A stretch of DNA of 64,000 nt, taken from NCBI GenBank assembly GCA_003956705.1, contig QZCP01000667.1, positions 308,623-372,622 of the forward strand, in the 5' to 3' direction. The DNA comes from Brevipalpus yothersi. Taxonomy: Eukaryota > Arthropoda > Arachnida > Trombidiformes > Tenuipalpidae. Positions 1 to 13,500 of the stretch are shown here, piece by piece. The first letter of the stretch is position 1; the number at the start of each line of letters is the position of its first letter. Position numbers and translations under genes: made by a program. The notes beneath the pieces are model-generated. The model was not told the origin of the DNA, made no database searches, and was given only the letters and a program-made list of their open reading frames with translations.

Positions 1-171
1 AAGTTCGAGGTACATCTTCAAGCTCCAATTGAATATCGATTGTATGCACACACACATACTGTGTGTGTGTGTGTAGATCTGAGTATCTGTATGCTTTTCG
101 ATTCGTAATCAGAAGCTATCATGCATCTAATTGTCATTAATTATTATGATTCACCTCAAATCAAAAGTCTA

Positions 172-173
172 CC

Positions 174-200
<27 letters not shown>
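172..200. repeat. (CA)n microsatellite
   Basis: An almost pure CA run of about 28 nt. A GT run lies about 100 nt upstream (61-74). Confidence 0.9.
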
Positions 201-204
<4 letters not shown>

Positions 205-1277
205 ACGCTCTGGTCAAATGGGAGTAGAATAGTTTGAGAACAGATGAAAAAGTTTTTTTCTTCTAATGTTTACACACTCACCCGCACGTCCATTCGTTGG
301 TACGTTGAATTCGTGTGCTTGTTCGTTCGGACGATGTTTGTCGTTATGTGTATACACACACACGACATTGCGCCTTGATGGAACATCAATTGGTGCAACT
401 TAGCATGCAACCAATTGACTTAATTCATTCAAAATTGGTCACACTTGAGCATGAGAGTGTCTTTTCTATCTTAATTATGTTTGGAAATGAGTAGCTATTT
501 TGTGAGACTTAATGAGCTTCTCCTTTTGTTCATATTATCATGGAATCAGATAATCGATTTATGGATTGTGTCTTAGTGTGATGTGGCTTTACCCAGATGA
601 TCTGAAGCGACTCTAAGCACACTTATATCCGAATATAATGGGAATTTTGAACATTTTTTTTTCTGTTCGTAAAATTCTGATACGCTGAAAGAATCTCTTT
701 CTGATCCAAGTTTGCATCGAATCATCACAATGTTCTCGTGATACATGATTGAAGGGAGGAAAAGTGAGAAACTACACTTATCCATGGAACTTCTGAACAG
801 ATTTGCGTGAATTCAAAAAGATTTAAGCTCACCAATCTGGCATGAAAAACGAAATTCTTTTTCAACCAAAATCTACTCATAACAATAGAAAGTGAGACAG
901 CCCAATACAGATACATTAGATAAGAGACGATACATTTTTTGGCCTGCTTCAATTTCTAAAATTTTTTGACAGCAACCAAGATACTTATCGATAAAATTCC
1001 AGATTCATGACACTCAGATTTTCCTACCATAAAACGTGATCCACAAGGTCTACATATAAGAATATATATATTTTCTTTATACCATCAAATTTGGGCCGAT
1101 TGTATCAAAATCGAATTGATTGACTCCTTCCACCTGATACTATTGTTCGTGACACAAGAAAATGGAAAGGAAGAGCGAATCAAAAATTCTTCTCTCTCTC
1201 TCTCTATTTTGATAATCCTCAATTTTTGTTCATGATTGTTCACCTTAAAGTACATCATTTTCGTGATTGTTGAATTT

Positions 1278-1278
<1 letters not shown>

Positions 1279-1325
<47 letters not shown>
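1279..1325. repeat. (CT)n microsatellite
   Basis: A perfect CT dinucleotide tract of about 47 nt on the + strand, followed 30 nt later by a short AT run near 1357-1370. Confidence 0.95.
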
Positions 1326-1327
<2 letters not shown>

Positions 1328-3551
1328 AATTCAGTTTATTTCTAAATTCATAAACATATATATATATATACGAGATCAGTTTTGTGTGTGTTGAGGCTCT
1401 CGAATAATTTGATTTGATGCTAAAAATGCACGATCTTTGTTTTTGACGGTGACAGAAGGAGAAAAAAATTTGAGAATATTTTCAGAATCTCACCAATTTC
1501 AGAGTCCAAGTAGGCGGAAGAAATATTAGAAAATCCAATTAAGCAATGTAAACTTCTATTAATTTGTATACATTTACCTTTTTTTGTGGGTGCATTAACC
1601 AAGATAAACCATGTTAGCATGAGTCAACAAAGAGATGATATTCCAAAAGAATCTGATGAGAAAAGATGCCGGTTCAAAGATGATGAGAAACCTTGTTAAA
1701 TGATAGCTAATTTATTAGTGTGTATGATATTGGCCAAAAAATGGAACCAGTCTCATTTTTTTTGGCCACAAAATCAATCTTGTGTGTATGTGTGTGCAGG
1801 TAAGTACAGATAAGAAGTGGCAGATTAATTTAATGAGCATCTTATAAGTTACCTTGGAACTGGTACATTTTTGTGGTCAACTTTTACCAGTCTTTTACAT
1901 CCTGATCATCATCGGTAATCCCTACCGACCAGAATCATATTACCTTTTTTCATCACTCTTGGACATGTCATTCTGAAACCAGAAGGAAGAAGAAGAAGAA
2001 GTAAAACTTGGATCATCATAAAACTTATACACCGAAAAACATGTGAATATCGAAAAGAAACTGGCAGTTTAGTCCTTTTTTTGAGGCCATATTTGAAGAG
2101 TTTTAAAACTAGATTATAACTGTACAGTTACTTTAATTAATGATAGTTGATGCGTCAAATCTTGATCTTTCACAAGCATACTTTTTTAGATCCGTGTCCA
2201 GTATTCATCTGGTAAAACTAATTGTGTGTATATGTGTATGTGAGTGAATATATTTATTTTCAGGTTGATCTTACAGATTGTAGATTCAATATCAGAAGAA
2301 AAAAGTGTTGCACAACATGAAATCAACGTTTCAATACTGTAAAATTTTGCCAGCTGATTGTACATATCTTAATGGTAATCAGAATGCGAGCTTGATAATG
2401 ATTGCTGTTTTGTGATGCTTTTTTGAGTGAAAAAAGGGCCACATTCGTATATACTTTTATTTTCTAACAAGCAATTTAAATGAATGAATCTTGTAAGCAG
2501 TTTCTGATAATGTTTGTATGTTTCCATTTCATGATGGTGAGGAGGAATTTTTTTCCCTGTCAATCATGTATATATTCCAGCTTTATTGGAATTGTTAACA
2601 CTGAGTATTGGCTATTTTTATGATCCTTGTTAAGCTATCAAAAAACGAAAATGATGGTGAATGGAAAGATTTTCATGTTTCAAGTCATCAGTAACAACAA
2701 CAATACTTACCGTACTTGTATTACTGATTTGGACAACTGACTATCTTCATCATCAAAATTATTCAGTATAATTTTCAACTCTCAATCGGTCGTTGAGATC
2801 AAATTTTTCTTATCATTATTGGTCCAATTTAATTTTGACTCTTACAACTGATCGAGACATCATCCTTGTTCTATTATTGGATTCTTGGCAAAGGTTATCA
2901 AATTTAAGGGTTGAAAATTATCTTTTCCAAAACTTTTTGATGTCAATTTTCGGGAATAAACAAATCATCTCATGTAAAATTGATTGTCAAACGACATCCT
3001 CATATTGATTTGATCTCAATCAAACCACCGATTGCAACATCAGTTGAAACTGATATCTAGGTTGAAAAAAAGGAAGAATAAGTTGAATTTACATGATATC
3101 TCGAATCGAAGGTGAAAATTCATGAGCTTTATAGTACATGATAGCCAAATCTAAGTGATTTCAAGGTTAGTTTTTATCTACTTCCTGTCCTGATAATGAA
3201 TGAAATCATATCGATTGGAGAAATAGAAAAACAGAAAAGTGTTAATCTTTAGTGAAACAAAGTGTCTATCTAATCGAATTCTGATTGATCAAAGTTTACT
3301 ATATACTGTTATCTGTGGTCAAAAAGATGTGTATAAAAGTTAAACATGATGAGTGAGGATGAATCAATCAATCAATCGATTCGTTGGTCTGATCTTTTTT
3401 CTCTCCATCATGATGAAGAGAGAGAGAAAAAAAACGAAACGTTTCTCAATCTTAACTTTTGCCCTTCTCAAGAGTCACTCGAAAAAGCTTTGATTGTAAT
3501 TGTGTTCAAGTGGCAAGGCTGAATGTGATGTACAATCAGCATCACTTGAGA

Positions 3552-3555
<4 letters not shown>

Positions 3556-3621
<66 letters not shown>
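3556..3621. repeat. (CT)n microsatellite
   Basis: A perfect CT tract of about 66 nt. Two overlapping + frames cross it and translate as Ser-Leu repeats, which is an artefact of the dinucleotide. Confidence 0.95.
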
Positions 3622-3623
<2 letters not shown>

Positions 3624-6600
3624 GCATCACTCACAGTCAGCATCCTTTATCCGTTCTCCACTCCATTCAGTATGGACAATCAAGTGATATTGTCTGTATA
3701 TGTGTGTTCTGGTAGTGATTAAATTGAATTTCTTCACCTTCATTTTGATGATTACTACACACACTATGGCTATCCAAATGAATTAAATGATGATGAAGAT
3801 GCATCTTGTTGATCTTTATCTGTCTAACGGAATTCATACTCATTTACGTTTACTTGAACAGCCACTCGATCAATGTTACTTAATTTGATGATCTGAAAAG
3901 TTAATAGAAGAAAATATTGTTCAAGAGTTTCAAGATCAAATACATATACCCTACACATACACACTATGATGCTGAAGAGGTGCCTTTCTATTGGGTCATG
4001 AAAGTATGTAGAGCGAATAAACATCTTGTCTTGGGAAAAAATGATCATGATGACCTGTAATCCATTATTTTCTAGCTCACAATGAACTTACATATTTTTT
4101 TTCACCAAATACTCTGAATCATTCTAAAATAACCCTTCAGATGAATAGTATCAATTTTCAACTCTAACTAGATCAAACCCCTACTTTTCGCCACTCTTTC
4201 GTTGACGAAGATATTCTTTGAAGGTGATAAAGTTTTTGGATGAGATAAAATTTTCACCAAAAGTACATCCATTTTTTTGCTTCAAACTTGCTGAAAGCCA
4301 TTTAGCCCTAAAGGTGACTAGAAGTCACCGATTCTTCAGCCTTTATATACCATATGAGTACAGATAAATCTATCCTAGAATCTAAAATACAGGTTGAAAT
4401 AGTTGAAATTCGGTTTACTCGTATAACATGTACACACTTTCTCTTCCTTTATGCCATCTTGATCCACGTTTGTGACTGTTTATTAGATTGAAAATCCTTT
4501 CATGCGTTCATTTTATAAGTGAGAAAGAGGATAAAATAGGTGAAAGTGGAAAAGTGGTGTCAACCTCTGTGAAGCATCAGTCAACACTTTCACATCCATC
4601 CATCCATGTATAAAAATGGATAATGTCACAATGGTTTAAGCTAAATATTGTAACTCTATTCTCTATTCTCTCTCTCTTCCTTCTAAGTCTTTCTCGATTC
4701 TGTCACAGTTCTAAAAGTGTACTGGAAGAATTGTGACTTATGGAATCATCAGATTTGGCTATGAAAGTCTAGTGAACAGCTTAAATCTTGGGAAAACCAT
4801 GATGCAATTCCGTGGAGAGTTAGCGGAAGAAAATAGTTTTTTAACTCTTGAAAATATAATAATATTGAATTTTTAATAATACGTGTTGATCTGATTCGAA
4901 ATTTTATTCAATTATCATGAGAGATGAGATGTATAAACCTCGGAAATCAGATAAAATGAGCTTCCTTCCCAGGGAAACGGATGTTTTGAAACTTACCGAT
5001 TTCCGTAGGTAAGCTTGGATCAATCCTACTGGATAACACATTCTTATATTCCTTCGATTCCATTGATTCTGGCTTTGAGTAGAGAATTTCTAGCTATCAA
5101 GAGGGAATAAAAATAAAGTTCAGTAAGCTGTTGATAAATTCTTTTCAATTTCCAATCGAATGAGATAACCTCTTGGTCCTCTCGATGAATATTCAATCAT
5201 CGATGATAATCACTATCAGTCCATAAAAATGGCTCCAAGAGTTCATCGATAGATGAGTGGCGATAATCTTTGGTGATTATCACAGCTGAATCGCTAAATT
5301 CAGTTATCTTGGCGAAAAGATGCTGAAATAAACTGAGCAATTCATCAATTTTGCTAATGGAAAATGGAAATGTTCGATATATTCGCGAAAATATTTATAC
5401 ACAAGTATCATGAGTATCATAAGTAACTGTGTGTGTAATGAATCGTACTCATTTTGACTTACCTAATCTAATCTAATGGCTTCTTTTACCTCTGCTTTAA
5501 GCAATTTTTCAATCCAACACTGTTCAGATAGAGGAATGATAAAAATTTGATAAAATTGGCGTTTTTTTGCGCTCACAAACTTTTTATATTAATGTTGTTG
5601 TGTGGGTGTCGAGTTTGATAACTTTTCGTAGCAGTTTGTGTAAGCCCATTACCCAAAAATAATGCTATTTACATGCTAAAATAAGGAGTGGATATCTTGG
5701 AACAAATAAAAATGAGATTTTCTTGTGTATGTGTGCAATCAGGCCAATCAGAACCCGAATTGAATAGTATCGATCGCATGCTTACATTGAAATGGAGAAA
5801 GAAAAAAGGAAGACTGCTTCTGTTTATCTGTAATCAGATGAGAGATCATGAAATTGATATTCATTAATCACTATAATTTGTATCGGTTCAGGAGACGAAA
5901 ATATGTATGACATGATTCAAGGTATATGATTTGAATGAATAGCTTTTTTTCACCTGTTTTTACTTGTATCATGATGTTTACCATGTTGATCAGACAAACT
6001 TTGTAAAATTATAGGATAATAGTTGAGCCCGCAAAGTTCCGTTATATTGACAAGTCATTGCATGTTAATGATCAAGTCAAATCAAAATCGTCTAGACTCA
6101 TCAGTCTGTCTACTCACTAATGATGGTTAAATTTATTCAATCAAATGTCAAGTTTGTAAGTTGAACAAAGCTCAAAATAAACAAATATCGAGGTTTACAG
6201 TATGTAGGTAAGATGCAATAGGTATTTTGTCAACTACTTCCTCAGAATTCAACACATTTGAATATCATTGCATCATGTATTCAAAAACATAGGCACTTTG
6301 ATTGCTATTGAACTCTTTCCGTTGACCCATTTACTTCAAGGCTAGCCGATTGCCTGAATTGTTATGCCCAGAAGAAGTGGAATATTCAAGAATCCATCCA
6401 TATATAATTCAAATAAGTCGTACACGTGTTACCAGAGTTTTTTCATAATGGAGCGAATAAATCCTCAAAGAAGATTTCAAACGAATAGTTTGATATGATT
6501 AATTGAGTTTTTGAAAGCCAAATTCCAAATGTACAATCTTTTTTGTTACTTCTTTTTTCCTCACATATGGCTCATAGGCAGTGACTTTTTTAATCCATAG

Positions 6601-6801
6601 GAATGAATATGGTTGATCTTTCTTTTTTTTTCCATTTCATGATCATTCACTCAAATTGCCATGATACTATACTTGAAAGCTTATGATAAAAAATTCAAAA
6701 AGAAAACGATTATATGATCTCTAATAAAAGTAAATAATCTTTATATGTCAAGATTTGATAAGATATTTTGGTTGATTTTTTTTTCTTCTCTTTTAACTTA
6801 C

Positions 6802-7222
6802 CGGTTTGTAGTGAATGAATGATCAAGGTAAAAAGATCCTCCTTACCACGCTTATTGAGAAGGCTCGGATTTTGTCGTATTTTTTTGCGAATCAATTTAT
6901 TCAATTTAGCTGGATCTTTAGGCAATGGATCACTTGCATGCTGATGAAGATTGACTTGATAAACGAATGCCGATATCATTCGACACAAAACACTTAGCCA
7001 TATCTGATGTTCCAATGCAGCACACAATCCAGTTATATGGGTGATAATAGAACCAGAATAAAATTCAATTGCATCCAATTTGGATACATAGATGAACACT
7101 TCAGCCCGTTGATACTGTTCATACATTTTATTTGCATCCAATACAATGGTCATTATTGCCAGTATGATCAACAGCCATCGTCCAAATTGATACCAATAAC
7201 CGGAGGTCATTGTGATTGAAGA
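6802..7222 (-). CDS. Orphan membrane-protein exon, possibly gustatory-receptor-like
   Basis: This minus-strand open stretch has a strong acceptor at its 5' end (a pyrimidine-rich run ending in CTCTCAG just above 7222) and a consensus GTAAGT donor at 6801-6796. It therefore looks like an internal exon of about 140 codons. It encodes a hydrophobic helix (WLLIILAIMTIVLDA), then a second hydrophobic patch (IITHITGLCAALEHQIWLSV), then a basic, charged segment. Pattern and size recall the middle of arthropod chemosensory receptors. No family signature is present, and no upstream or downstream exon was found. An alternative is a start at the ATG at 7246, reading through the acceptor. It may be part of a gene with small exons or a decayed fragment; function unknown. 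Confidence 0.35.
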
Positions 7223-7592
7223 CTGAGAGGAGGAATTGAAAATCATTGTGTGTCCACTCGATTGTAGTTGATTACAACGAAACTTTTGGGACCCAAAAAT
7301 ATAGTAGTCAAACTTGGCACTCTCATTACTTCACATAATTATTCCTCACTGCTATTATCTTCTTTTGTCTCCTATTTTCTTTAATTCTTTTGATAAATTC
7401 TTGAGAAAACAAAATAATTATCATCACTAAGGTAACAGAATTACTATCAAAATCACACTCAATTGTGAGGTCATTTGTTTGTTTGTCCATTTTCCATTGG
7501 GAACCCAGTAACATAGGACCAGGTAGAAGAGAGAAGTTCGTGGGTGTCTATGGTAAAATTCGATACATCTATTCCAATGGTTGATGAATGGA

Positions 7593-7668
<76 letters not shown>

Positions 7669-8963
7669 ACGCTTTTCAAAATGATCAATTTAGAAAAATA
7701 AGAAGTACAACAAATATAATTCTCTAGTTTCGAAAGAAAACTCACTGGAACATTTTTCTAATAAGGTCATAATGATAATTAGCTGCTGTGGCTCAAATTT
7801 CCTCTTCATATAAATTGAACGTTGAACAAATGTCATCCACAATCCACCCTGAATTCACCAAAATCCTAACAATGTACTGGCCTTACTGAAAGAGGCCCAC
7901 TGATAATGATGTGCCCCGAAAATAAAATAGTGTACAAATTGAGTTGAAACTCAAGTAAAGTTGAAAAAAAATTTTTGACGCCCTTCCTTAAAATATATAA
8001 ACTCTCCAAAAAAAAGAAGAGAGAGAAAACTTCCTCTCTCTATCTATCTCTCTAAGTCCTACCCACATGATGGCCACTCTTCAGCAGTCTCTTGGCGAGA
8101 GAAAATTTCATAATCAGAACATTTCAATCATATTCCATCATGCCTCATATTTCAAGAAGTTTATCTACCTGTAGCCAAATTTTTTTCTTCATAAAACTTC
8201 TTTTTCTTCAAGTCAAAAACTTTTCAAGCACCAATATTTTTCCCCTTACAAGCATCATGAAATTCTGTAGAATCTACAAAAATTTCTACTTGATTCTTAG
8301 GAGATTTCTGTCCAGAATTTCGAATTCAGATAAAATTCTGTATCAGTTGCACTTTGAATGCGCACAGATTACATTGGCGCTGCTGTTGTGAGCGCGGCTT
8401 GAAGTGAGCAGTTCAACTTTTTTCTCTCTCGAAAACAGACACAGAACAGTTGCTGATGCTGTTGATGCGAGTGCGATATTCTGGTTGCAATATTTGTGTG
8501 TGTATATCGAGTGAATACAAAATTAAACGGAAAAGATTTTGATGATTAATTGTTGATAGTTAATTTTTTGCCAAATTATGTTGTTGACAGTAATGGTATA
8601 CCGATGGTTGTATCATCGGCACCATTTGATGGATCGAATTTTGGATTGATATACACCATTGTTTGTTAGGGTGAAAGTGAAAATTGTCATGTGTGTTTAC
8701 ATCTTCAGTTTTTTTTTGTTCGTGTTGTTCTAGTCGGTAGAGTTTTTCGAACCGGGAATCTGAGAAGATAGAGAATAAGAAGAAGTAAAAAAAGATTCCC
8801 ATCTTCTACTCTTATCATTATTGTTATTGAAAGTCATTGACATTATGATGGTGAATTTTTTTCCATTTGCCAAATCAATTGTAATTGATAATATATCTCA
8901 AAATTATCATCATTAAAATTTTGTGTGTGTGTTCGGTCAAAAGTGTTCGAATCAACACTCCTC
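7223..8963. other. Intergenic region upstream of POMGNT1
   Basis: It contains a long (GA)n tract at 7594-7665. A more GC-rich patch lies at about 8370-8480, about 500 nt ahead of the inferred POMGNT1 start, and is a plausible promoter or 5' UTR. A 62-codon minus frame at 7326-7514 has no recognisable features. No supported gene. Confidence 0.5.
7594..7665. repeat. (GA)n microsatellite
   Basis: A perfect GA tract of about 72 nt on the + strand. Confidence 0.95.
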
Positions 8964-10543
8964 ATGTATGATATAAGGAGAAGATGTTTCTCTCTCTGTA
9001 TGATCTCATTGAAGGTAAGTTGTGTGTATTGTTTTTTTCTCATGTCCAATTACCATGATCATCATCTTCGATGTTCGATCAATGTCCAACAATTTTGTGG
9101 AATTTTGTGAAATTTACCCGAAAAAAAAATACCGGTAAAACTATGTGTTAGAGTTTGACTCATTTTGGGTTTGTTTGTTAGTGTGTCGGTAAACAAGCTT
9201 AGTTGATATTTTCACACTTTTTTACTATCGTGATTATCATGACTACATGTTAGTGTGTATACTGTTGTTATCTCGATGAATAACCATTTCGCTTTATATT
9301 TTACTCTCACACTTTGAAGATGCTCAATATCTCATCCTTTAATCATCATTAACTGACAAAACGGAAACACGATTCATATACACGCTCTCATTGTACCAAT
9401 TCGTTTGACGATTTTTAGATTAAACCGATTTAATTCTCATAACTCACTTGATCTTTTTCTTTCTTTCTCTTTTTTCTTCTTCTTCCTCTCCTTCTTCTGA
9501 TTTACTGATCCAGTTCATCTTACTGGTGGTTCTCATGGTAACTGTGATTATTAATCTTCTCTTCATCATCGACACGAGTAAGCGTCTACGAGAAGAATCA
9601 GCGTATAAAGGTATGTAGCATTTGGTGTGGCAATTTGTTCATCTTTATGTGCATCTATGTCCTCTCCTCCTCCTCTTCCTCCACCCTCTTTTACCCCAAA
9701 CATTCTATGTATGTATGTGTGTGTATATATACTGGGTGTTAGTGATGGTCCATTTTACCATCCAAATCGTCCATCATCCACACCATAGTGAAAACATGTT
9801 GACGTTAGGAAAAGAGAATGATGAAAGAAGAAAGATAAGCTCGAATAGAAGAAGAATGTGAGCGCAAAAATTCCATTGTACAATCAATCGTGTCTCGATC
9901 TTCAAATGAACATCACTTGGCAATCCTTTCATTCACGCCATTCGCAATACCGATGCATCGTCTATACGATACATTTGATAAGAATGACTCCGTTGAACAC
10001 AAACCAAGGGAATAAGTTTGACCACACAATCATCATCGATTATTTTCTTTCGTTTTCTTCCTCGAATCTTGTTGATTATGATTAACTTCCAAGTCAATTC
10101 ACTATTCACTTGATAATTGACTGGAAAATAATCTAACTCGCCGATCTTGATACATGTTCCTCTTCTTTTATATTCTTCTTTTCTTTTCTACTCAAAATTT
10201 TTCTTTTTTATCATCTGTTTTTCGGACTGATGTTACCGTTATTCCTTCAATTGTTCGTGATACATTAAGAAACACCGCTCACACTCGCCTAGTTTTTGAA
10301 CTTTTGCTGCCTGAAGTATAGCTCCAATTGTATATACTCTCGACTTTGACTTTGTTTCAAGATGTTACTGATTGAAAAGTTACAATTAAGTCATTCACTA
10401 ACTAGTCTACTTTGAAGGTGACAAGATCTGTACCCATTTTCTTTGCTCTCTCTTCTATGAAGCTCGCTTTGATGCTCATTGAGTCAATGAGTGATGTTGA
10501 TCAATTTATCATTCGATTTATGAAAGAGCAAACTTATTTCACG

Positions 10544-10581
<38 letters not shown>

Positions 10582-13500
10582 ATCTATCTATTTATCTTGT
10601 TCCATTCTATTTAGATCAGTTTACTTGTTATCCCAAATTTTTGGGGAAAAATTTCCATGAAATACATGTTGGAAGATGCGGTTTTCTCTCTTCTACTAAT
10701 CATCAAACCAATGATGGTAATAGGATCCTGTTTGTTACTCAACATCACTTTCATTGTTGATCGACCAAGCTTACCATGGTTCACCACTTATTTTGTCTTC
10801 CAGCTTTTCTCTCTCTCTCTCACGCCTTTTAGCATCGTTTTTTTTCATTCCCTCTGATCAAGCACATTGCTATACTGTGTTAATCACCATTCAGGAACCA
10901 TGTTTCTTCTTCTTACTTACTCTTCTACACCTTCTGTATTGGATCAGTAGGATCCATCTTATCCAATTTATCAGCTTTATTCGAGCTTGATCTAACTGTC
11001 ATTCGCTTTCTTCCTCTCTCTCTCTTTTGCTTTGATTGTCCCGTACACTTTCTTTTTTCCATTCCTCTTCTCTCTTTTTTTTACATGCTTTTAAGTTTCT
11101 CTCTATCGCTTCTTCAATTCTTTCGATCCATTCTTTCTCCTTTTGCCACCCAAAACATTTGATTCCATGCCAGTTGAAAGCCAATTTAACCATCTCACAT
11201 TTCATTCCAAGCTACCACATCTTCCTTTATCTAGTTTTGTTCTCTCATCTCATCTGCATCTCTCTCTCTCTCTCTTCTCTTTTCTCTTCTCTCTTACTGA
11301 GAACTAATTTGCTACTCTAAGCATGTTTCCGGCATTGACACAAGAATTGATAGTGCAACACATACATCACTTCATGGGCTATATAATCTGTCTAACCAAT
11401 GAGACTATGCGATGGCTTTGATCCGCTGATTCGGGTGATTATGAGATCATAGATTTAGAAGATTTAGATTCTTCCTCTTTTTCCCTAGCTATCTAAACCA
11501 TTTTCATTCCATAAAGTCATGACGAATCAGATGTTGATGAGATGAAAATCCTATAAGAATTGGGATAACCTACGAACTATTCAAAGTCCATTCGATCGAA
11601 AGTCAATGATTTCATTAGGTAGTTTGTGATGATGTCTATCTACAATCCGTTACCAGTATTGAATGAGATGAAATCATTGTCTTGATCCTTAGTAATAATT
11701 ATTGGAGATCAATCAATTTGGCAATTTTTTCCTGTTTTTCAATGCATGCCATGTTTTCCATTATTTTGAATTTCTAGCCGTCTAGAAGTAATTTAAACCA
11801 TAGAATATTGGAACCTCAATTTAACTCTTTTCACTCATCATATATTCGTATACACCTTAAATCTAGCCTTGATCGATGAAAAAATCATATTCGTATCTAT
11901 CATAACGTCTTAAACTCGTAATCTCTTTGAATAGAGTTCTGATAGTGATCCAATCATTAGTATGCATCTCAATTTGTTGAAACACCTTCTTGATTGTATG
12001 TCAAGATATAAAAATATAAATGAGAGGTATGCGCTAGTTTGTTTACATCGATCCAAGATTCTATCAATTGGAATCCTGAAAAAATATCACCATGGGCTAT
12101 TCACAAATCGTTCCCTTCCTGAATCGACGAGAGTATCGACTGAAACTCCGCTCATTTATCAATTCACATCGACACGAGTAGAACTTGAAATCTTCCATGA
12201 AAAGAGTTACATCAGATGATAAGATTCTCAATCATATATCCTTGATCAACAAGGCTTGATATATTGCACAGTAAAATTCACTTATTCATTCCACTCACAA
12301 GACTGGGTGAATCAAGTGAAGCATCTGAGATAGCTCGAAAAAAAACACCAACATAGACAAAAAAGATCTGTCTCAGCGTGTATTGATATATGAACTTTGA
12401 AAGCCGCCTACAATACAGCAGAATTGTGTGTGTGTTGTATGAATGAAAAAAAACTAAACAGAGACACTTCCTCTTGAGATGGGTATAGTAATAGAGAGAA
12501 TCTATTGATAATAATAGTAATGCAACAAGTTATCAAAGAAGACTTGATACTATCATGCACTTCACCCCTACACATGTTCAAGTATATCTGTTCACACGAG
12601 CTTTATGAGCCCCTCAAAGTTGAGATCGAAAAAAAAGGTTACCTTCGTCAAGCTGTTTTTTTCACTGAATAATTCATCAATTCAAACTCATTCAAACTTC
12701 CAATACATATGTTGAAAGAACTTTCTTGTTCACATAATTCAATATATTTTGTCTATTGTGATCCTTTCGACTGGAAATGGGATTAGTATTGAGGAGAAAA
12801 TGATTTCAATGTTTGGGATTGATTTTCTGTTCTCTCTGTGTAAACAGATGATGTTATTTCATTCCTACCATGTATGAACCTTATCATGTTTACCATTTTG
12901 TTCCATCTGAATTAACTTCTTCCACCATGTTCTATCGGTTACACCAAAGTCATTGACATTAATTTCTTTTGTCTTTCATTTTCTCTGTCCAGGCTCATCC
13001 GAAAATGTCATCCCTTCATCTGATCATCGCTACAATAGCCTTCGATTACAATCGGAAGGTTTGGCAAAATCTTTGATCGTCAAGGTACTCTCAAGTCAAT
13101 CCAAAGTATCTGTTGTCATCGATGGAACAACTGTAAGTTAATCGAAACAATCCAATTTTCTCACCCTACATACATGTGTGTATGATTCTTTTCCCCATGA
13201 TAATTATATTCCTCTCCTGCTATCACGGTTGTATGAGAAATGTAACAATTTATGCATTCTTCTTTCTTTATGATTATTTGATTGAATCACTGGTGAAATG
13301 AAATAATATGACATCTTTTCTCACCGAAACTTGGTTTCAGATATTTGGATTGAAAAAAAATTTTCTCTGCCAAATATTAAAAGAGAAAAAATTCCTCTAT
13401 CTACTCTGAGCTCCAAAAAACGTATCATGATATTGGTACTCTATACTCTCCATTATTATTGTTATTGGAATCAGAATCAGCTTGATTTCATTTTGTTTCA

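Larger units (their letters stand above)
1..6801. other. Intergenic region, no supported gene
   Basis: I found no open frame here with family resemblance, and no set of frames that splice together. The stretch is AT-rich with CA/GT runs (about 40-75 and 172-200), CT tracts (1279-1325, 3556-3621) and short A/T runs. Small frames over the CT tract near 3.5 kb encode only Leu-Ser repeats and are not genes. It could hold distal exons or regulatory DNA for the orphan exon that ends at 6802, but none was recognised. Confidence 0.6.

Noticed and set aside
3459..3722. Two overlapping + frames with long Ser-Leu runs
   Set aside because: They are translations of the (CT)n tract at 3556-3621, with no conserved flanking sequence.
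7326..7514. 62-codon minus frame upstream of the orphan exon
   Set aside because: No domain, no convincing donor and ordinary composition; linkage to the exon at 6802-7222 could not be shown.
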